Source of the DNA: a virus
Length of the DNA: 59,923 bases
IMG/VR virus record: IMGVR_UViG_3300020471_000096
Span: 1-59,923 of that record
Strand: one strand, 5' to 3'
Both the position numbers and the translations under genes were made by a program. A model generated the notes under the pieces. It was not told the DNA's origin. It saw only the letters and a list, made by a program, of their open reading frames with translations, and ran no database searches. Shown in pieces: positions 41,130 to 50,378 of the stretch; the first letter of the stretch is position 1; the number at the start of each line of letters is the position of its first letter.

Positions 41130-41149
41130 AAAACTTTACGTAAAGTTTT
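41130..41149. promoter_or_regulatory. Perfect TTTACGTAAA palindrome upstream of endolysin
   Basis: AAAACTTTACGTAAAGTTTT, a perfect 20-base palindrome identical to 20589-20608. On the minus strand it directly abuts the GGAGG of the endolysin gene and overlaps the stop of the gene before it. Confidence 0.85.
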
Positions 41150-41435
41150 ACTTTTTGTGCGCTTTCCTTATGCTTTCTTTGCCTCTTTTAAATATACTAG
41201 CTACTTTATTTTTACCCATCACCTTTGCTCTCTGCTCACCAACTGTAAGAATCTGTATCTTTCTCGCAAAAGGTTTACTGACTCTCTTAACTTTTGCAAC
41301 CGTAGCTCTTGCGTCTGCTTCTGTGGCAAATTTGATACCGACTGTATCTTTTGGGTTCTCATCTGTGTATAAGCGTCTGCCAGAACCTTTTGGTTTTTTT
41401 CCTGTTCCAACTTTAGGATCTCTTTTTTTTGCCAT
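41148..41435 (-). CDS. Conserved basic phage protein
   Basis: 95 residues, very basic. KKRDPKVGTGKKPKGSGRRL, then YTDENPKDTVGIKFAT and KPFARKIQILTVGEQRAK, form a pattern frequent in marine phages beside lysis and virion genes. Function unknown. It overlaps the upstream small gene by 23 bases. Confidence 0.75.
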   Translation of the reverse strand: MAKKRDPKVGTGKKPKGSGRRLYTDENPKDTVGIKFATEADARATVAKVKRVSKPFARKIQILTVGEQRAKVMGKNKVASIFKRGKESIRKAHKK

Positions 41436-41550
41436 CTTTCTTAGCCTTACTAGGTAATAACCCTTTATTTACTGCTCTTGCTCTTTCACTAAATCCTAGC
41501 TTTTGTTTTTTTGCTAATTTTCTTCTAATTGTGTGAAGTTTAGCTACCAT
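41413..41550 (-). CDS. Small basic protein (45 residues)
   Basis: MVAKLHTIRRKLAKKQKLGF at the start, then a Lys-rich tail. The start at 41550 lies just after the stop of the preceding small gene. A longer frame to 41682 is less likely because it runs through that gene in another frame. Function unknown. Confidence 0.6.
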   Translation of the reverse strand: MVAKLHTIRRKLAKKQKLGFSERARAVNKGLLPSKAKKDGKKKRS

Positions 41551-41551
41551 T

Positions 41552-41692
41552 TTATTTCTTTCTTTGTGTTTTTTTGGCTTGTGCAAAGTTTTTGGATGTA
41601 GGTGCGCCCTTTGCACCTGCTTTACGCATCTGTTCTCCACTACCAGCCTTAATTCTTCTTCTTTTTTTATGTATGTTTGCATATAAACTCAT
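41552..41692 (-). CDS. Small basic protein MSLYANIH (46 residues)
   Basis: Begins MSLYANIHKKRRRIKAGSGE and contains MRKAGAKGAPTSKNF, a pattern that recurs in small proteins of many tailed phages. It ends one base before the next small gene. Highly basic, probably nucleic-acid related, but no function is known. Confidence 0.75.
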   Translation of the reverse strand: MSLYANIHKKRRRIKAGSGEQMRKAGAKGAPTSKNFAQAKKTQRKK

Positions 41693-41727
41693 AACATGTA
41701 TCCTTAAATGTCTAAATAAATCTTGTA

Positions 41728-42123
41728 TTACTTTGTTAAACCTTTTTGCTTCTCATAGGTTCTGAGTGTTCCGATTCCTAACATGCCACCGAGAACAGTT
41801 AAAAGTGTACCCATATCGAAATCAGGCAAATCTGGTAGTTCTAAACCAGCGAAACTTGCACCAAATATAATTAAATCTTTTACGATAAAATGATAGGCAA
41901 AAGCAATCGCACAGACCCACCCAACTGCTGGGCGCCAGCCGCCTTTAAATATAGAGCCACTTGCAGCCTCTGCTTTGTTTATTTCTAACTGAGCAAGCAA
42001 AGCCTCTTGCGCATGTTTTTCAGACATTGTGGCTATCTCGTGTGCCAACTTAGCCTTTTGATCTGCATCAGGTATAAACTTATCTAGTAATCCTGTAACT
42101 GGTCCTATAAGAGCTTGTAACAT
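41728..42123 (-). CDS. Holin-like membrane protein (GTA 3TM type)
   Basis: 131 residues. A soluble helical N-terminus (LAHEIATMSEKHAQEAL), then GGWRPAVGWVCAIAFAYHFIV and a second hydrophobic segment (about 112-122), the layout of the three-TM holin family of gene transfer agents and marine phages. Probably forms membrane holes that release the endolysin encoded 0.6 kb downstream. Confidence 0.75.
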   Translation of the reverse strand: MLQALIGPVTGLLDKFIPDADQKAKLAHEIATMSEKHAQEALLAQLEINKAEAASGSIFKGGWRPAVGWVCAIAFAYHFIVKDLIIFGASFAGLELPDLPDFDMGTLLTVLGGMLGIGTLRTYEKQKGLTK

Positions 42124-42323
42124 TAATATACCCTCACTTTATCTGTATTAACATATGGTACAAGTTTACATATGCATTCATATTTATATTGTTCATTGTC
42201 TTTCATATATGTTTGATTACTTAACATTTGACTAAAATCCATACATGATGCGGCACTTCTAAAATATATTCCATCTCTATCAGCTATTCCATTAAGATAA
42301 CATGCTAATATAAATGCTGTCAT
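42123..42323 (-). CDS. Small Cys-containing protein in lysis module
   Basis: 66 residues with MTAFILACYLNGI at the N-terminus, a possible lipoprotein-like or short membrane segment, and further Cys (SCMDF, CICKL). It overlaps both neighbours by one base. A spanin-type lysis role is possible from position, unproven. Confidence 0.6.
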   Translation of the reverse strand: MTAFILACYLNGIADRDGIYFRSAASCMDFSQMLSNQTYMKDNEQYKYECICKLVPYVNTDKVRVY

Positions 42324-42742
42324 TACAAATCTACCTGTGGTGTTCTTACTACAGCAAACTCTTGTATACTCAAAATAACCTGTATTCTATCTGCATGTCC
42401 TGCTTGCACTTTGACAACTTCTCCAGAATTTAAAATAAGCTCTTTAGCAACATCTGGTAAAAACTCAAATGTTGTAAATGCAGCCACAGTAGAATTTGTA
42501 GTATAAAAAAATTCATGATTAGTTACAGCTCCAGATCCACCATCTACACCATCCCCAGTTATAGTAACAGTAAGAGTACTTGCACTGCTAGAAGTATTCA
42601 TAACTAATATTGAATGTATACTAGACACATTAAAGTCTGCATTAGAAGGCGCTGTATATATAGTTTTTTTATCTGTTGTTGTTAAATCTACTTTGACATT
42701 AAGCAGTCCTTGAACATATTGTGGTATACTTGTAACTAACAT
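42323..42742 (-). CDS. Small beta-rich tail protein
   Basis: 139 residues, Thr/Ser/Val-rich, with alternating strands (ILVMNTSSSASTLTVTITGDG, AFTTFEFLPDV). The pattern matches small tail or fibre-linked beta-sandwich proteins. It starts one base into the end of the tail-hub gene. Confidence 0.65.
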   Translation of the reverse strand: MLVTSIPQYVQGLLNVKVDLTTTDKKTIYTAPSNADFNVSSIHSILVMNTSSSASTLTVTITGDGVDGGSGAVTNHEFFYTTNSTVAAFTTFEFLPDVAKELILNSGEVVKVQAGHADRIQVILSIQEFAVVRTPQVDL

Positions 42743-44883
42743 TATCTTCTTCCATCTTGCACAATATTTACTTGAGGTGAACCTAATTTAAATTTTGTGC
42801 CTATCTCTGTTGCCTCAACACGCATAGCAAATGTTCTACCTCTAACCCGTACATCTAATTTTTCTGTATATACCTCTACAGGTGTAGTTGCTGTTCTTTG
42901 TGATGTATTGCTGTCATCTGTCTGCGTAAAACCAGATCCTGAGTGTGTTCTAGCTTTTATTGTAAAATCAACTTGTGGATTAATTGATGTAGATCCTGCA
43001 AAACTAATATCTGGAACTATCCTATTAATAGACGCAAACCTTTCTGCTCCACCTAAAGCCATTGGAGCAGACTCAACAAATGATGTCATAGCACTGCCAT
43101 CATCATCAAAACCAGTTTCGTGATTAAATAAATATTGACCACCTGTAGCTATTGGTAGTGACCTTATACCTCTATCAAGCCATGCCTGTCTAGCAAGTGT
43201 ACCAAAATACCATATGTTTTCTAAATAATTGTAAATTACATATTTGTCTATTTCTGTGCTGATTGCGCTAGGATAAAACCACCATACCTCACTAAACTCT
43301 GTATTAGCGCCAACATGTACTTTGTTTCTTTCTTCAACATTTAAATCAAGAAATACCTTGTCTTTTACAGTACATTGCAACTGCTGTGTTTGTCCTGAGT
43401 AAATATAAAATGTATCAACACCCATCCAATAAACGTTATCATCTATAGCTATGGCTGATGATGGACTCATTATTGTTATATTCTTTGACAGTTCTTTGAT
43501 ACCAAAAGTAAATGGAGGTCCAATAAATCTCATGGCGTGTAATGTTTTGTTTGTGAAAACTAATATCTGTTCTTTCGTTTCTACAGCTTGCACAAATGTA
43601 GACCCACCACCTAACCTAAGATCTCCTGCCGTGTTAGTCGTTGTTGGAAAGAAATCAACAGGATTTTCTTGTGATGAGAATCTAACTAACAATGGATCTT
43701 GCACCCCGTCACCTTGTGTTGCTGTAGGCGTTGCTCCCAATCCATCACAACCAAAAACAATAACATGTCTATCTTGGTCTGACACAAGAACCTGTTTAGC
43801 TATTGTTGGGACACTTGTTTCTCCTGAAAATGTGCTTGTAGCACTAAGTTCTATAGCTCTGTTACCAAGTCCAGTAGTTTTATCCCAATAAAACAATCCA
43901 CCATCTCTAGGATTTATAATTAGATCCTCACCAAAATTATCATGTGACCATGTTCTAATTTGCGCACCCGGAACTGTAACCGATGCAGCATTGCCCCATC
44001 CAACAAAATCATTGGCAGAATCTGCATTGCCAACAGCTAATCTTACAAGAGTGTTATCTGCATGTGTTGTTGCAGTAGTGCCACTATGTCCACGAGTAAC
44101 AGTCATAGTATTGTCATCAGCAGTAGCTGATACAAGCATAAGCTCTTCTTCTACAAGTATTACATCATTAGCAGTATTCATGCCTGTTTCATCGTCAACA
44201 TCTACGCCAGTTTCACTTGCATCTAATGCTTCATTTAACTGTGTTGCTAAAGCACCAGATGTTGTTCCACTCCACTGACCAGCGCCCCATCCTGTACCAC
44301 CAACTGTAACATCTAGTCCTACATTTAGCTGATATGTACCAACAACACTTCCGCCACCGTTACCTGTGTCAGATGAATTAGCTGCAACACTAGATGTTAT
44401 TGTATAAGCATTAGAACTTATCAATGATGTTATTTGAAACTCTGCATTTAATATTGTAGCTGTTATTGTGCCACCTAAAGTTGCTGCACCAGAAAATGTT
44501 ACAAAGTCTTTTTCATTTGCACCATGTGCTGGATCTGTAACTGTTATTGTTGTAGATCCATTTGTTGCAGAAAAAGTTACATCACCTGCACTTGTAGTGT
44601 TTCTAATTGGTGTTATGTCATTAAATGTTTGACCTTCTTCTATGTAATATTTTAAATGTGTACCGATACCCATAAAGTCAGAACCATCTAATGCAACCCA
44701 GTTGTGTAGCCTTCTAGCGCTACCTAGATATGTATTAGTACTAAACTTCTCCCAACCACCTATCTTTTCTGGAGAACCTAGTCTAAATCTTATTTTATCG
44801 CCATCAACAAAACCACCCTCATTACTATAAGGTGTGATATCTGATACAATGCCTGATTTAAATGTTATTTTGTTCAAAGGCAT
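42742..44883 (-). CDS. Tail hub/nozzle protein (P22 gp10 or T7 gp12-like)
   Basis: 713 residues. The N-terminus PLNKITFKSGIVSDITPYSNEGGFVDGD (split: PLNKITFKSGIV and YSNEGGFVDGDKIRFR) and the later LHNWVALDG and GLFYWDKTTG segments are typical of podovirus tail nozzle proteins. An immunoglobulin-like insertion (about 95-260) rich in Thr/Val is present. It would form the tube end attached to the connectors. Confidence 0.75.
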   Translation of the reverse strand: MPLNKITFKSGIVSDITPYSNEGGFVDGDKIRFRLGSPEKIGGWEKFSTNTYLGSARRLHNWVALDGSDFMGIGTHLKYYIEEGQTFNDITPIRNTTSAGDVTFSATNGSTTITVTDPAHGANEKDFVTFSGAATLGGTITATILNAEFQITSLISSNAYTITSSVAANSSDTGNGGGSVVGTYQLNVGLDVTVGGTGWGAGQWSGTTSGALATQLNEALDASETGVDVDDETGMNTANDVILVEEELMLVSATADDNTMTVTRGHSGTTATTHADNTLVRLAVGNADSANDFVGWGNAASVTVPGAQIRTWSHDNFGEDLIINPRDGGLFYWDKTTGLGNRAIELSATSTFSGETSVPTIAKQVLVSDQDRHVIVFGCDGLGATPTATQGDGVQDPLLVRFSSQENPVDFFPTTTNTAGDLRLGGGSTFVQAVETKEQILVFTNKTLHAMRFIGPPFTFGIKELSKNITIMSPSSAIAIDDNVYWMGVDTFYIYSGQTQQLQCTVKDKVFLDLNVEERNKVHVGANTEFSEVWWFYPSAISTEIDKYVIYNYLENIWYFGTLARQAWLDRGIRSLPIATGGQYLFNHETGFDDDGSAMTSFVESAPMALGGAERFASINRIVPDISFAGSTSINPQVDFTIKARTHSGSGFTQTDDSNTSQRTATTPVEVYTEKLDVRVRGRTFAMRVEATEIGTKFKLGSPQVNIVQDGRR

Positions 44884-46070
44884 TAGAACGCACTCACTGA
44901 TTTAGTTCCAGTATAGGCATCTTCATTAACGCTACCACTTCCATCATTTATGTCTTTTAAAGCAAAAGGTCTACTACTGCCATCACTACCAGATATAGTA
45001 CCAGTTAAACTAAAAGATCCATCTGTTGAATCTCTGTTTACAGTATTCGTAGCACCAGCAGATACTGTTGCACTAAATGGATCACTGCCAGATAATGTGC
45101 ATGATATTGCTAAATTATTTGTAAATATAAATCGTCTGCCTGCTGTTGGACCTGTAACACTTACGTTTTTAATTTGGTTAAATGCTCCACGACCACCTAT
45201 AATGGCAACCACTGCTTTACCAGTTGCAGAGTCTATAAACATTTCAATATCGAAACTACCTATGTTACCAGTATTTACACCAACTAAAGCGTCATCCCAT
45301 TTCATAAAACGATATGTGCCACCTGCATGAGAATGAGTTGTATTTGTACTTGGTCGTTTTGAAGTGCCACCATCAAATGTGCTTGTGCCTCCTGTTCCAC
45401 CTGAAGTTGATGGACCAGAGATACGACCACTTATGGGTGTACCATCTTCCATAAAAGCATGAGTAAAGGACATACCAAAATCAGATCTATCTATGTTATC
45501 AAGTCCTACTCCACCAAAAAGAGTTGTAAAACCTGTAGTATAATATGTCTCATTTACAAGCATTGCAGAATTACTGCCAGTATTTGGCTTTGTTACAGTT
45601 GTATTACCATCACCAAAACTAACACCACCACCAGATCCAGAAGAAGCACCAGAACCTCTAGAATCACTAACTAATGCAGTATCAAAAGTATGTGTGTCAG
45701 TCTGTACAACAACTGTAGAATTATCTGCCTCACTTATTGTAGTTGTACCAGAGTTTCCAGTAGAACTTTGAGACGATGTAAATGTTTTTAATGTAGATTG
45801 CACATTACCACTACCTTTTAATTCTAATGCAACACTAGAGTTGTTTGTTAAAGGTGAGCCAGAAGAATTGGTAATATTATTCCCATTTGTGTCTAATATT
45901 ATTTTTTTATGAGCAGAATCGTTATTCATTTGCAAATTACCACTAATAGCTCCAGATAATTTAAATAACTGTATAGGCAATTTATTTGCTCCTGTGCTAG
46001 CTTTATCGTTTAAAACACCAGATGAGCTAACTTCAGTAAATCCTACATTTGTTATTAATGGTATCGCCAT
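44883..46070 (-). CDS. Fibre or adhesin protein
   Basis: 395 residues, Ser/Thr/Gly/Asn-rich, with beta repeats and a Gly-rich stretch (SGASSGSGGGVSFGDG, about 145-160). It is the last gene of the fibre island and ends at the tail hub gene. Likely receptor-binding or spike accessory. No enzymatic motif seen. Confidence 0.65.
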   Translation of the reverse strand: MAIPLITNVGFTEVSSSGVLNDKASTGANKLPIQLFKLSGAISGNLQMNNDSAHKKIILDTNGNNITNSSGSPLTNNSSVALELKGSGNVQSTLKTFTSSQSSTGNSGTTTISEADNSTVVVQTDTHTFDTALVSDSRGSGASSGSGGGVSFGDGNTTVTKPNTGSNSAMLVNETYYTTGFTTLFGGVGLDNIDRSDFGMSFTHAFMEDGTPISGRISGPSTSGGTGGTSTFDGGTSKRPSTNTTHSHAGGTYRFMKWDDALVGVNTGNIGSFDIEMFIDSATGKAVVAIIGGRGAFNQIKNVSVTGPTAGRRFIFTNNLAISCTLSGSDPFSATVSAGATNTVNRDSTDGSFSLTGTISGSDGSSRPFALKDINDGSGSVNEDAYTGTKSVSAF

Positions 46071-46077
46071 ACATCAC

Positions 46078-46962
46078 CTAAAACTTTACTGATTCCACAA
46101 AAGTAAATATGCTTCCATTTTGATTTATTGCTATTGCAAAAGACACTGAATTACCAAGACTTACACCTTGTGAGTTAGATGGATAACTTAAAGTTAATGT
46201 ATTAGATGAACTTGTCTTATCCACAATTATGTATTGACCTATTGCTAAACTGCCTATCGCTAAAGTTAAAGCTACGTTGTTACTTGATGTATCTACTTTC
46301 TGATATATTGATTGAGCAGAAGATGGTGTAAGCGTGGCTGAAGAAGATGTTATAGCACTTGGCACTGTTACAAGATTTGCATTGAAATATGTAGAAAAAG
46401 TAGCAGCAGTAGTTTGTCTCATTGTGCCACCATCATTTGTTACAATACCATCTCCATCTGCAACTGCTGTTGTTCCAGCACTTGTACCACCATCTATAAG
46501 ATTTAACTCTGCTGCTGTTGCAGTTAACTTAGTACCACCAAATGTTAAACTATCTAATAAATCTACAACTGCTGCACCCGATCCTGCACCATCTGCATAT
46601 ATTAATGCCTTTGCACCAGCAGGCACATTTACATTACCACCAGACCCTTGTGTAAATGTAGCAGTCTGACTTGTGCTATTGTGAACAAAGAACATTTTGT
46701 CTTGATCGTTAGGTGATATTGTTATTGTATTTGCACCAGATGGTGATCCGCCTAATACAAGAACTTTGTTACCACCTTCTGATAATGTACCATCGCTAGT
46801 TGTTAAGGTATGTGTTGTGCCAGATAAGGTTATAGCTCCTACACCATTAATGGCTCTGTCTATTATATCTAAGTTGTTGTTTGTAGTATTACCCCATGTA
46901 CCAGCTTGTTCACCAGCACCTATCTTTTCAACTCCTAGATTTGATGTATATGTACTTGCCAT
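46078..46962 (-). CDS. Tail fibre protein
   Basis: 294 residues. The N-terminal domain (LGVEKIGAGEQAGTWGNTTN then NLDIIDRAINGV) is a common tail-fibre attachment pattern in cyanophages and marine phages. A beta-rich shaft and a compact C-terminus (FAIAINQNGSIFTFV) follow. Likely receptor-binding. Confidence 0.75.
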   Translation of the reverse strand: MASTYTSNLGVEKIGAGEQAGTWGNTTNNNLDIIDRAINGVGAITLSGTTHTLTTSDGTLSEGGNKVLVLGGSPSGANTITISPNDQDKMFFVHNSTSQTATFTQGSGGNVNVPAGAKALIYADGAGSGAAVVDLLDSLTFGGTKLTATAAELNLIDGGTSAGTTAVADGDGIVTNDGGTMRQTTAATFSTYFNANLVTVPSAITSSSATLTPSSAQSIYQKVDTSSNNVALTLAIGSLAIGQYIIVDKTSSSNTLTLSYPSNSQGVSLGNSVSFAIAINQNGSIFTFVESVKF

Positions 46963-46964
46963 GC

Positions 46965-47444
46965 TTACCTCACTATTTCAGTATATGTCTCTGTGCCACT
47001 AGGCGTAATCTCTGTCCATGTCTCTGTACCACTTGGTGTAATCTCTGTATATGTCTCCGTTGTGGCATCTGTTACAACATCTATAAACATTATATCTCCA
47101 GAAGATGTTTTTGTAAAATTCAAATCTGCTGTAGCTGATGTTATAGCTATTAATGTGCCATCTGCTGTTTGTGTAAAATCTGCACTTATATCTATTTCTG
47201 TAACATCTAATCTGTTAGCAGCAGTTGTTTGTGTAAAGTCAGCACTAATATCAGCAGACGTAACACCAACAAATAAAGCGGTAGATGTCTGTGTAAAGTT
47301 ACCACTCAAATCTGCTATACCAGCTAATATACCAACACCTACAGATGTTTTAGATGCTACACCATTTAGCTCTGCACTAGCTGCAAGTAAGTTACCACCT
47401 ACATCAGCAATGGCTGCTTCGGCTATGGCAGCGTGACCAAACAT
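46965..47444 (-). CDS. Fibre protein with internal repeats
   Basis: 159 residues built of about five short repeats with the core FTQT or FTKT followed by VT..DI (for example DISADFTQT), then three copies of TEITPSGTET/W. Such repeats fit a beta-solenoid or fibre shaft. It starts in a TAATG overlap with the small gene upstream. Confidence 0.65.
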   Translation of the reverse strand: MFGHAAIAEAAIADVGGNLLAASAELNGVASKTSVGVGILAGIADLSGNFTQTSTALFVGVTSADISADFTQTTAANRLDVTEIDISADFTQTADGTLIAITSATADLNFTKTSSGDIMFIDVVTDATTETYTEITPSGTETWTEITPSGTETYTEIVR

Positions 47445-47620
47445 TAATCGGCATCCTCTATTGTAAGTGTACCCTCTTTAACTTGTTTCAGTATTTCTGC
47501 ATAGTGTCTGTTAGCAGGGTCTAATGGTACAGACATTTCTTGACCATCAACTACGATATTAATTGAAACATTTTCCCCTGTTTTCATATCTGTATAATAT
47601 TTTGCACTTTGTATATTCAT
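47444..47620 (-). CDS. Small fibre-associated protein (58 residues)
   Basis: 58 residues (MNIQSAKYYTDMKTGENVS at the start, HYAEILKQVKEGTLTIEDAD at the end). The C-terminal EIL..V..G.LTI.DAD pattern is common in small proteins encoded beside phage fibre genes, perhaps fibre assembly factors. Short spacing and one-base overlap support it. Confidence 0.65.
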   Translation of the reverse strand: MNIQSAKYYTDMKTGENVSINIVVDGQEMSVPLDPANRHYAEILKQVKEGTLTIEDAD

Positions 47621-47628
47621 TTTATTCC

Positions 47629-48759
47629 TTAAAGTTCAGCATCAAAAGGCGCTCTTTTATTAGATTCAATGTAAACATTTCCTGCATTTGAAGTTGTCAT
47701 GCCACCTGCATTAACAGTCCAATTCATGCCACCACCTACTGAACTTAAACCATTAGCAGCAAAACCTGTACAAACTCTATTCGTAGCTCCTTCATAAATT
47801 GAAAAATCAGCAGCAGCTCCTGTAAGTGTAGTTGTAGGAGTTGCTCTCATTTCAACTGGAAATCTTACATGAGAAATAGCAATTGTGCTATTATAAACTG
47901 CACACGACATAATGTAAGGACTATTTGGAGCTGCACCTGAAGCAGGATTTATATCAAAACAATACCTTTGACACAAAAGCAGTTCTTCTCCAAATGACCT
48001 ATGCTCAAATGGTGTGGCTTGTGAGCCTACTTCTAGTTGGACTTGTGTTAAATAAAAATTGTTAGAGGTGCTATCCATCCAATTAACTTGATTGCTCGAT
48101 GCGTATGTATTAGTATCACTTGACCAAGTATTACTTGTTCCTATGGCATAAGTAGAACCTTGACCAAGACCAAATGATAACTCAAGTCCAATACCATTAT
48201 CATTATCAATTGCACCAGCAGAAGCAGTGATAAATGAAGTGCTACCAGCAGTTGGAGTTATAATTATTTCCTTTTGCTCCCAAGTATTTGCACTACTAAT
48301 TGTGTATTCGTGAATAAAATGATAAGCTGTATTATCTGGTTTTCTTAAAAGAATAGAATATATTCCAGTTTTGTTTGACTTTACCCAAAATGAAAGTGCT
48401 AAAGTTTTTGCAGAGGATGTTCCATACGATAACTGCTGTAAATTTTGTGCTTCAATTCTTTGAATAATTCGTGAAAACTGAGTGCCTGAAAGGCTTGTGT
48501 CTGCTGTTGTAACTTGACACTTTAAAGAGTTACCAGTTCCAAAAGGATTGTCCGTTGACTTTTCAGTAGTAAAAGCACCATCAGTGCTTGTGTCTCCTCT
48601 AAATCTGTCAACAGTAGTATAACCAGAACTAACTGCTGTGGCAGAAGTTGCCCTTTGAAAAATTTGCATTGCACCATTAATTACAATGTTGCGTCTCCCC
48701 CCAATCTGACTATTGGTTAGGACTTCACCCATCTTTGCTAATTCTGCTGCTTTGGTCAT
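47629..48759 (-). CDS. Fibre protein with carbohydrate-binding-like domain
   Basis: 376 residues. GGRRNIVINGAMQIFQR (about 20-36) is a frequent phage fibre opening, followed by a jelly-roll-like region (KTLALSFWVKSNKTG, then YLTQVQLEVGSQATPFEHR) that resembles carbohydrate-binding modules. Likely binds host surface glycans. Part of the fibre island. Confidence 0.75.
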   Translation of the reverse strand: MTKAAELAKMGEVLTNSQIGGRRNIVINGAMQIFQRATSATAVSSGYTTVDRFRGDTSTDGAFTTEKSTDNPFGTGNSLKCQVTTADTSLSGTQFSRIIQRIEAQNLQQLSYGTSSAKTLALSFWVKSNKTGIYSILLRKPDNTAYHFIHEYTISSANTWEQKEIIITPTAGSTSFITASAGAIDNDNGIGLELSFGLGQGSTYAIGTSNTWSSDTNTYASSNQVNWMDSTSNNFYLTQVQLEVGSQATPFEHRSFGEELLLCQRYCFDINPASGAAPNSPYIMSCAVYNSTIAISHVRFPVEMRATPTTTLTGAAADFSIYEGATNRVCTGFAANGLSSVGGGMNWTVNAGGMTTSNAGNVYIESNKRAPFDAEL

Positions 48760-49050
48760 TTATATCTCTTGGCTTTCTACAAATGTTTTATAATTAACTT
48801 TGACTGTATCTGTCCACACAGCATTAGCTACTGCTTGTACTTCACTAGCTTCTTTGCTTATGTCAGTGTCTGTATGTGTCCACTTGCCATCACTATCTTT
48901 TGATGATGTACAAGGTTGTAGAACATGCCTATGCCTTGACCTACTAATCTCTGTGCCATCTTCTTTAATGACTGTATCTGTAGCTACTTGAACATTCCAC
49001 TTCTGTACAACCTCTATTTTTGATATTTCTAATGTTTTTGATATTGCCAT
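48760..49050 (-). CDS. Small fibre-island protein
   Basis: 96 residues with alternating strands (LEISKIEVVQKWNVQVATDTV) and RHRHVLQPCTS. Lies between two fibre genes and may be a fibre tip or assembly protein. No family recognised. Confidence 0.6.
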   Translation of the reverse strand: MAISKTLEISKIEVVQKWNVQVATDTVIKEDGTEISRSRHRHVLQPCTSSKDSDGKWTHTDTDISKEASEVQAVANAVWTDTVKVNYKTFVESQEI

Positions 49051-49064
49051 TTTTTATTCCTACT

Positions 49065-50375
49065 CTATGTTGCATAATATGTTATCGATACACCTATATT
49101 ATTTACTCCACTTGATGCCTGACCAGAATTAGAGGAGTGTATATACATAGTAGAAGAATAAAGATAAACACTACCACCACTACTAGACGCTACAGAATCT
49201 CCACTCCAAGCACCTGCATAATTTATAGTACCAGAAGGCTGTGTAGCAGTAAAAGGCATACCAGTAATAGCATAATATCCAGCAGTTGAACTAAATCGCA
49301 TACCAGAACCATTAATACTACAGTGTACATTTACTAATCGCCCAACTTTAGTATATGTGCCAGTAAGTGATGAACCCCAAGTTCCAACTGTTGAAGAAGG
49401 CTGACTAAGAGCTGGTGTCCAAGTGCCTTCTTCATAATCGTCAAGTAAATTAGCATCAGCTACTGCGCCAAAATAAACACCACTATTTGTAAATATTTCT
49501 CCATCTTCATCTACAGAAAATTTTACTGTATTGCTACCAGTAGTGGTTGTTTGTAACATAATTTGATTTGCAGTAGGGCTTTCGTGATGAATACGAACAA
49601 CTGGTGTAGTCAAGTTTGCATTTGTTGCAGAAAAAACAGCAACATTATTAGGACTTGTTCCACTTGCTGGTGCTACCTCAACATACAAACCTCTTTCTTG
49701 CGCTCCTGCAGCCTCATTTCGTAAAGATAACTTACCGTAGTTTCCAGCATTATCACCTATTTTAACATTATCTTCACCTGCATCTATCAATAATAAATTG
49801 GCTTCACCATTACCCTCAACACGGAAGTTTACATCTGCACTACCTTGATTTATTACAACTTCATTTGAAACACCTTGAAAAATATTAACATCCCCAGCAG
49901 TCAAGTCTATTTGATTATCTGCTAGTGCTATATGAGTGTCAGTATCACCTGAGTGAATAATTTTTTGTGGTATGGTTAAGTCACCAGTAAATGTTGTATC
50001 ACCTGACACACCACCTGTTAAGGTAGTAGCACCTGTTACACCAAGTGTACCTGCCATTGTAACATTGCCATCAAACTGTCCACCATCTGCTTTGCTTACA
50101 GTGTCTGCGGCACTAAAAGCATCAAAAACTATTATTTCTAGGAGGTCATCAACTGACGCTCCTTGAGCTAAAACGATAGCTGTGCCACTTGTAGATGTGT
50201 AGTCGGCATCACCTAACTTTACACCATTTTGATATACATCAACAAAGTTAGAGTCTTTATAACTTAATGTTGCGCCCTCTGACCCTGCACCACTGAAACT
50301 AGTTTGCCCAGCAGTAGCGGTATAAGTGTGCTTTCTTCTAACTCCAAACTGTGGACTGACTCCTATGTATGGCAT
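49065..50375 (-). CDS. Tail fibre protein
   Basis: 436 residues. The N-terminal module MPYIGVSPQFGVRRKHTYTA with FVDVYQNGVKLGDADYT is a widespread marine phage fibre attachment domain. A collagen-free beta shaft (GTLGVTGATTLTGG) and a C-terminal head (about 310-436) follow. One of several receptor-binding candidates. Confidence 0.8.
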   Translation of the reverse strand: MPYIGVSPQFGVRRKHTYTATAGQTSFSGAGSEGATLSYKDSNFVDVYQNGVKLGDADYTSTSGTAIVLAQGASVDDLLEIIVFDAFSAADTVSKADGGQFDGNVTMAGTLGVTGATTLTGGVSGDTTFTGDLTIPQKIIHSGDTDTHIALADNQIDLTAGDVNIFQGVSNEVVINQGSADVNFRVEGNGEANLLLIDAGEDNVKIGDNAGNYGKLSLRNEAAGAQERGLYVEVAPASGTSPNNVAVFSATNANLTTPVVRIHHESPTANQIMLQTTTTGSNTVKFSVDEDGEIFTNSGVYFGAVADANLLDDYEEGTWTPALSQPSSTVGTWGSSLTGTYTKVGRLVNVHCSINGSGMRFSSTAGYYAITGMPFTATQPSGTINYAGAWSGDSVASSSGGSVYLYSSTMYIHSSNSGQASSGVNNIGVSITYYAT

Positions 50376-50378
50376 ATT

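Noticed and set aside
39557-41457. Long plus-strand frames opposite virion genes
   Set aside because: They mirror codon structure of the minus-strand genes, lack ribosome sites and show no natural protein composition.
41413-41682. 89-residue frame covering two small basic genes
   Set aside because: The N-terminal half overlaps a better conserved 46-residue gene in another frame. The 45-residue start at 41550 is more likely.
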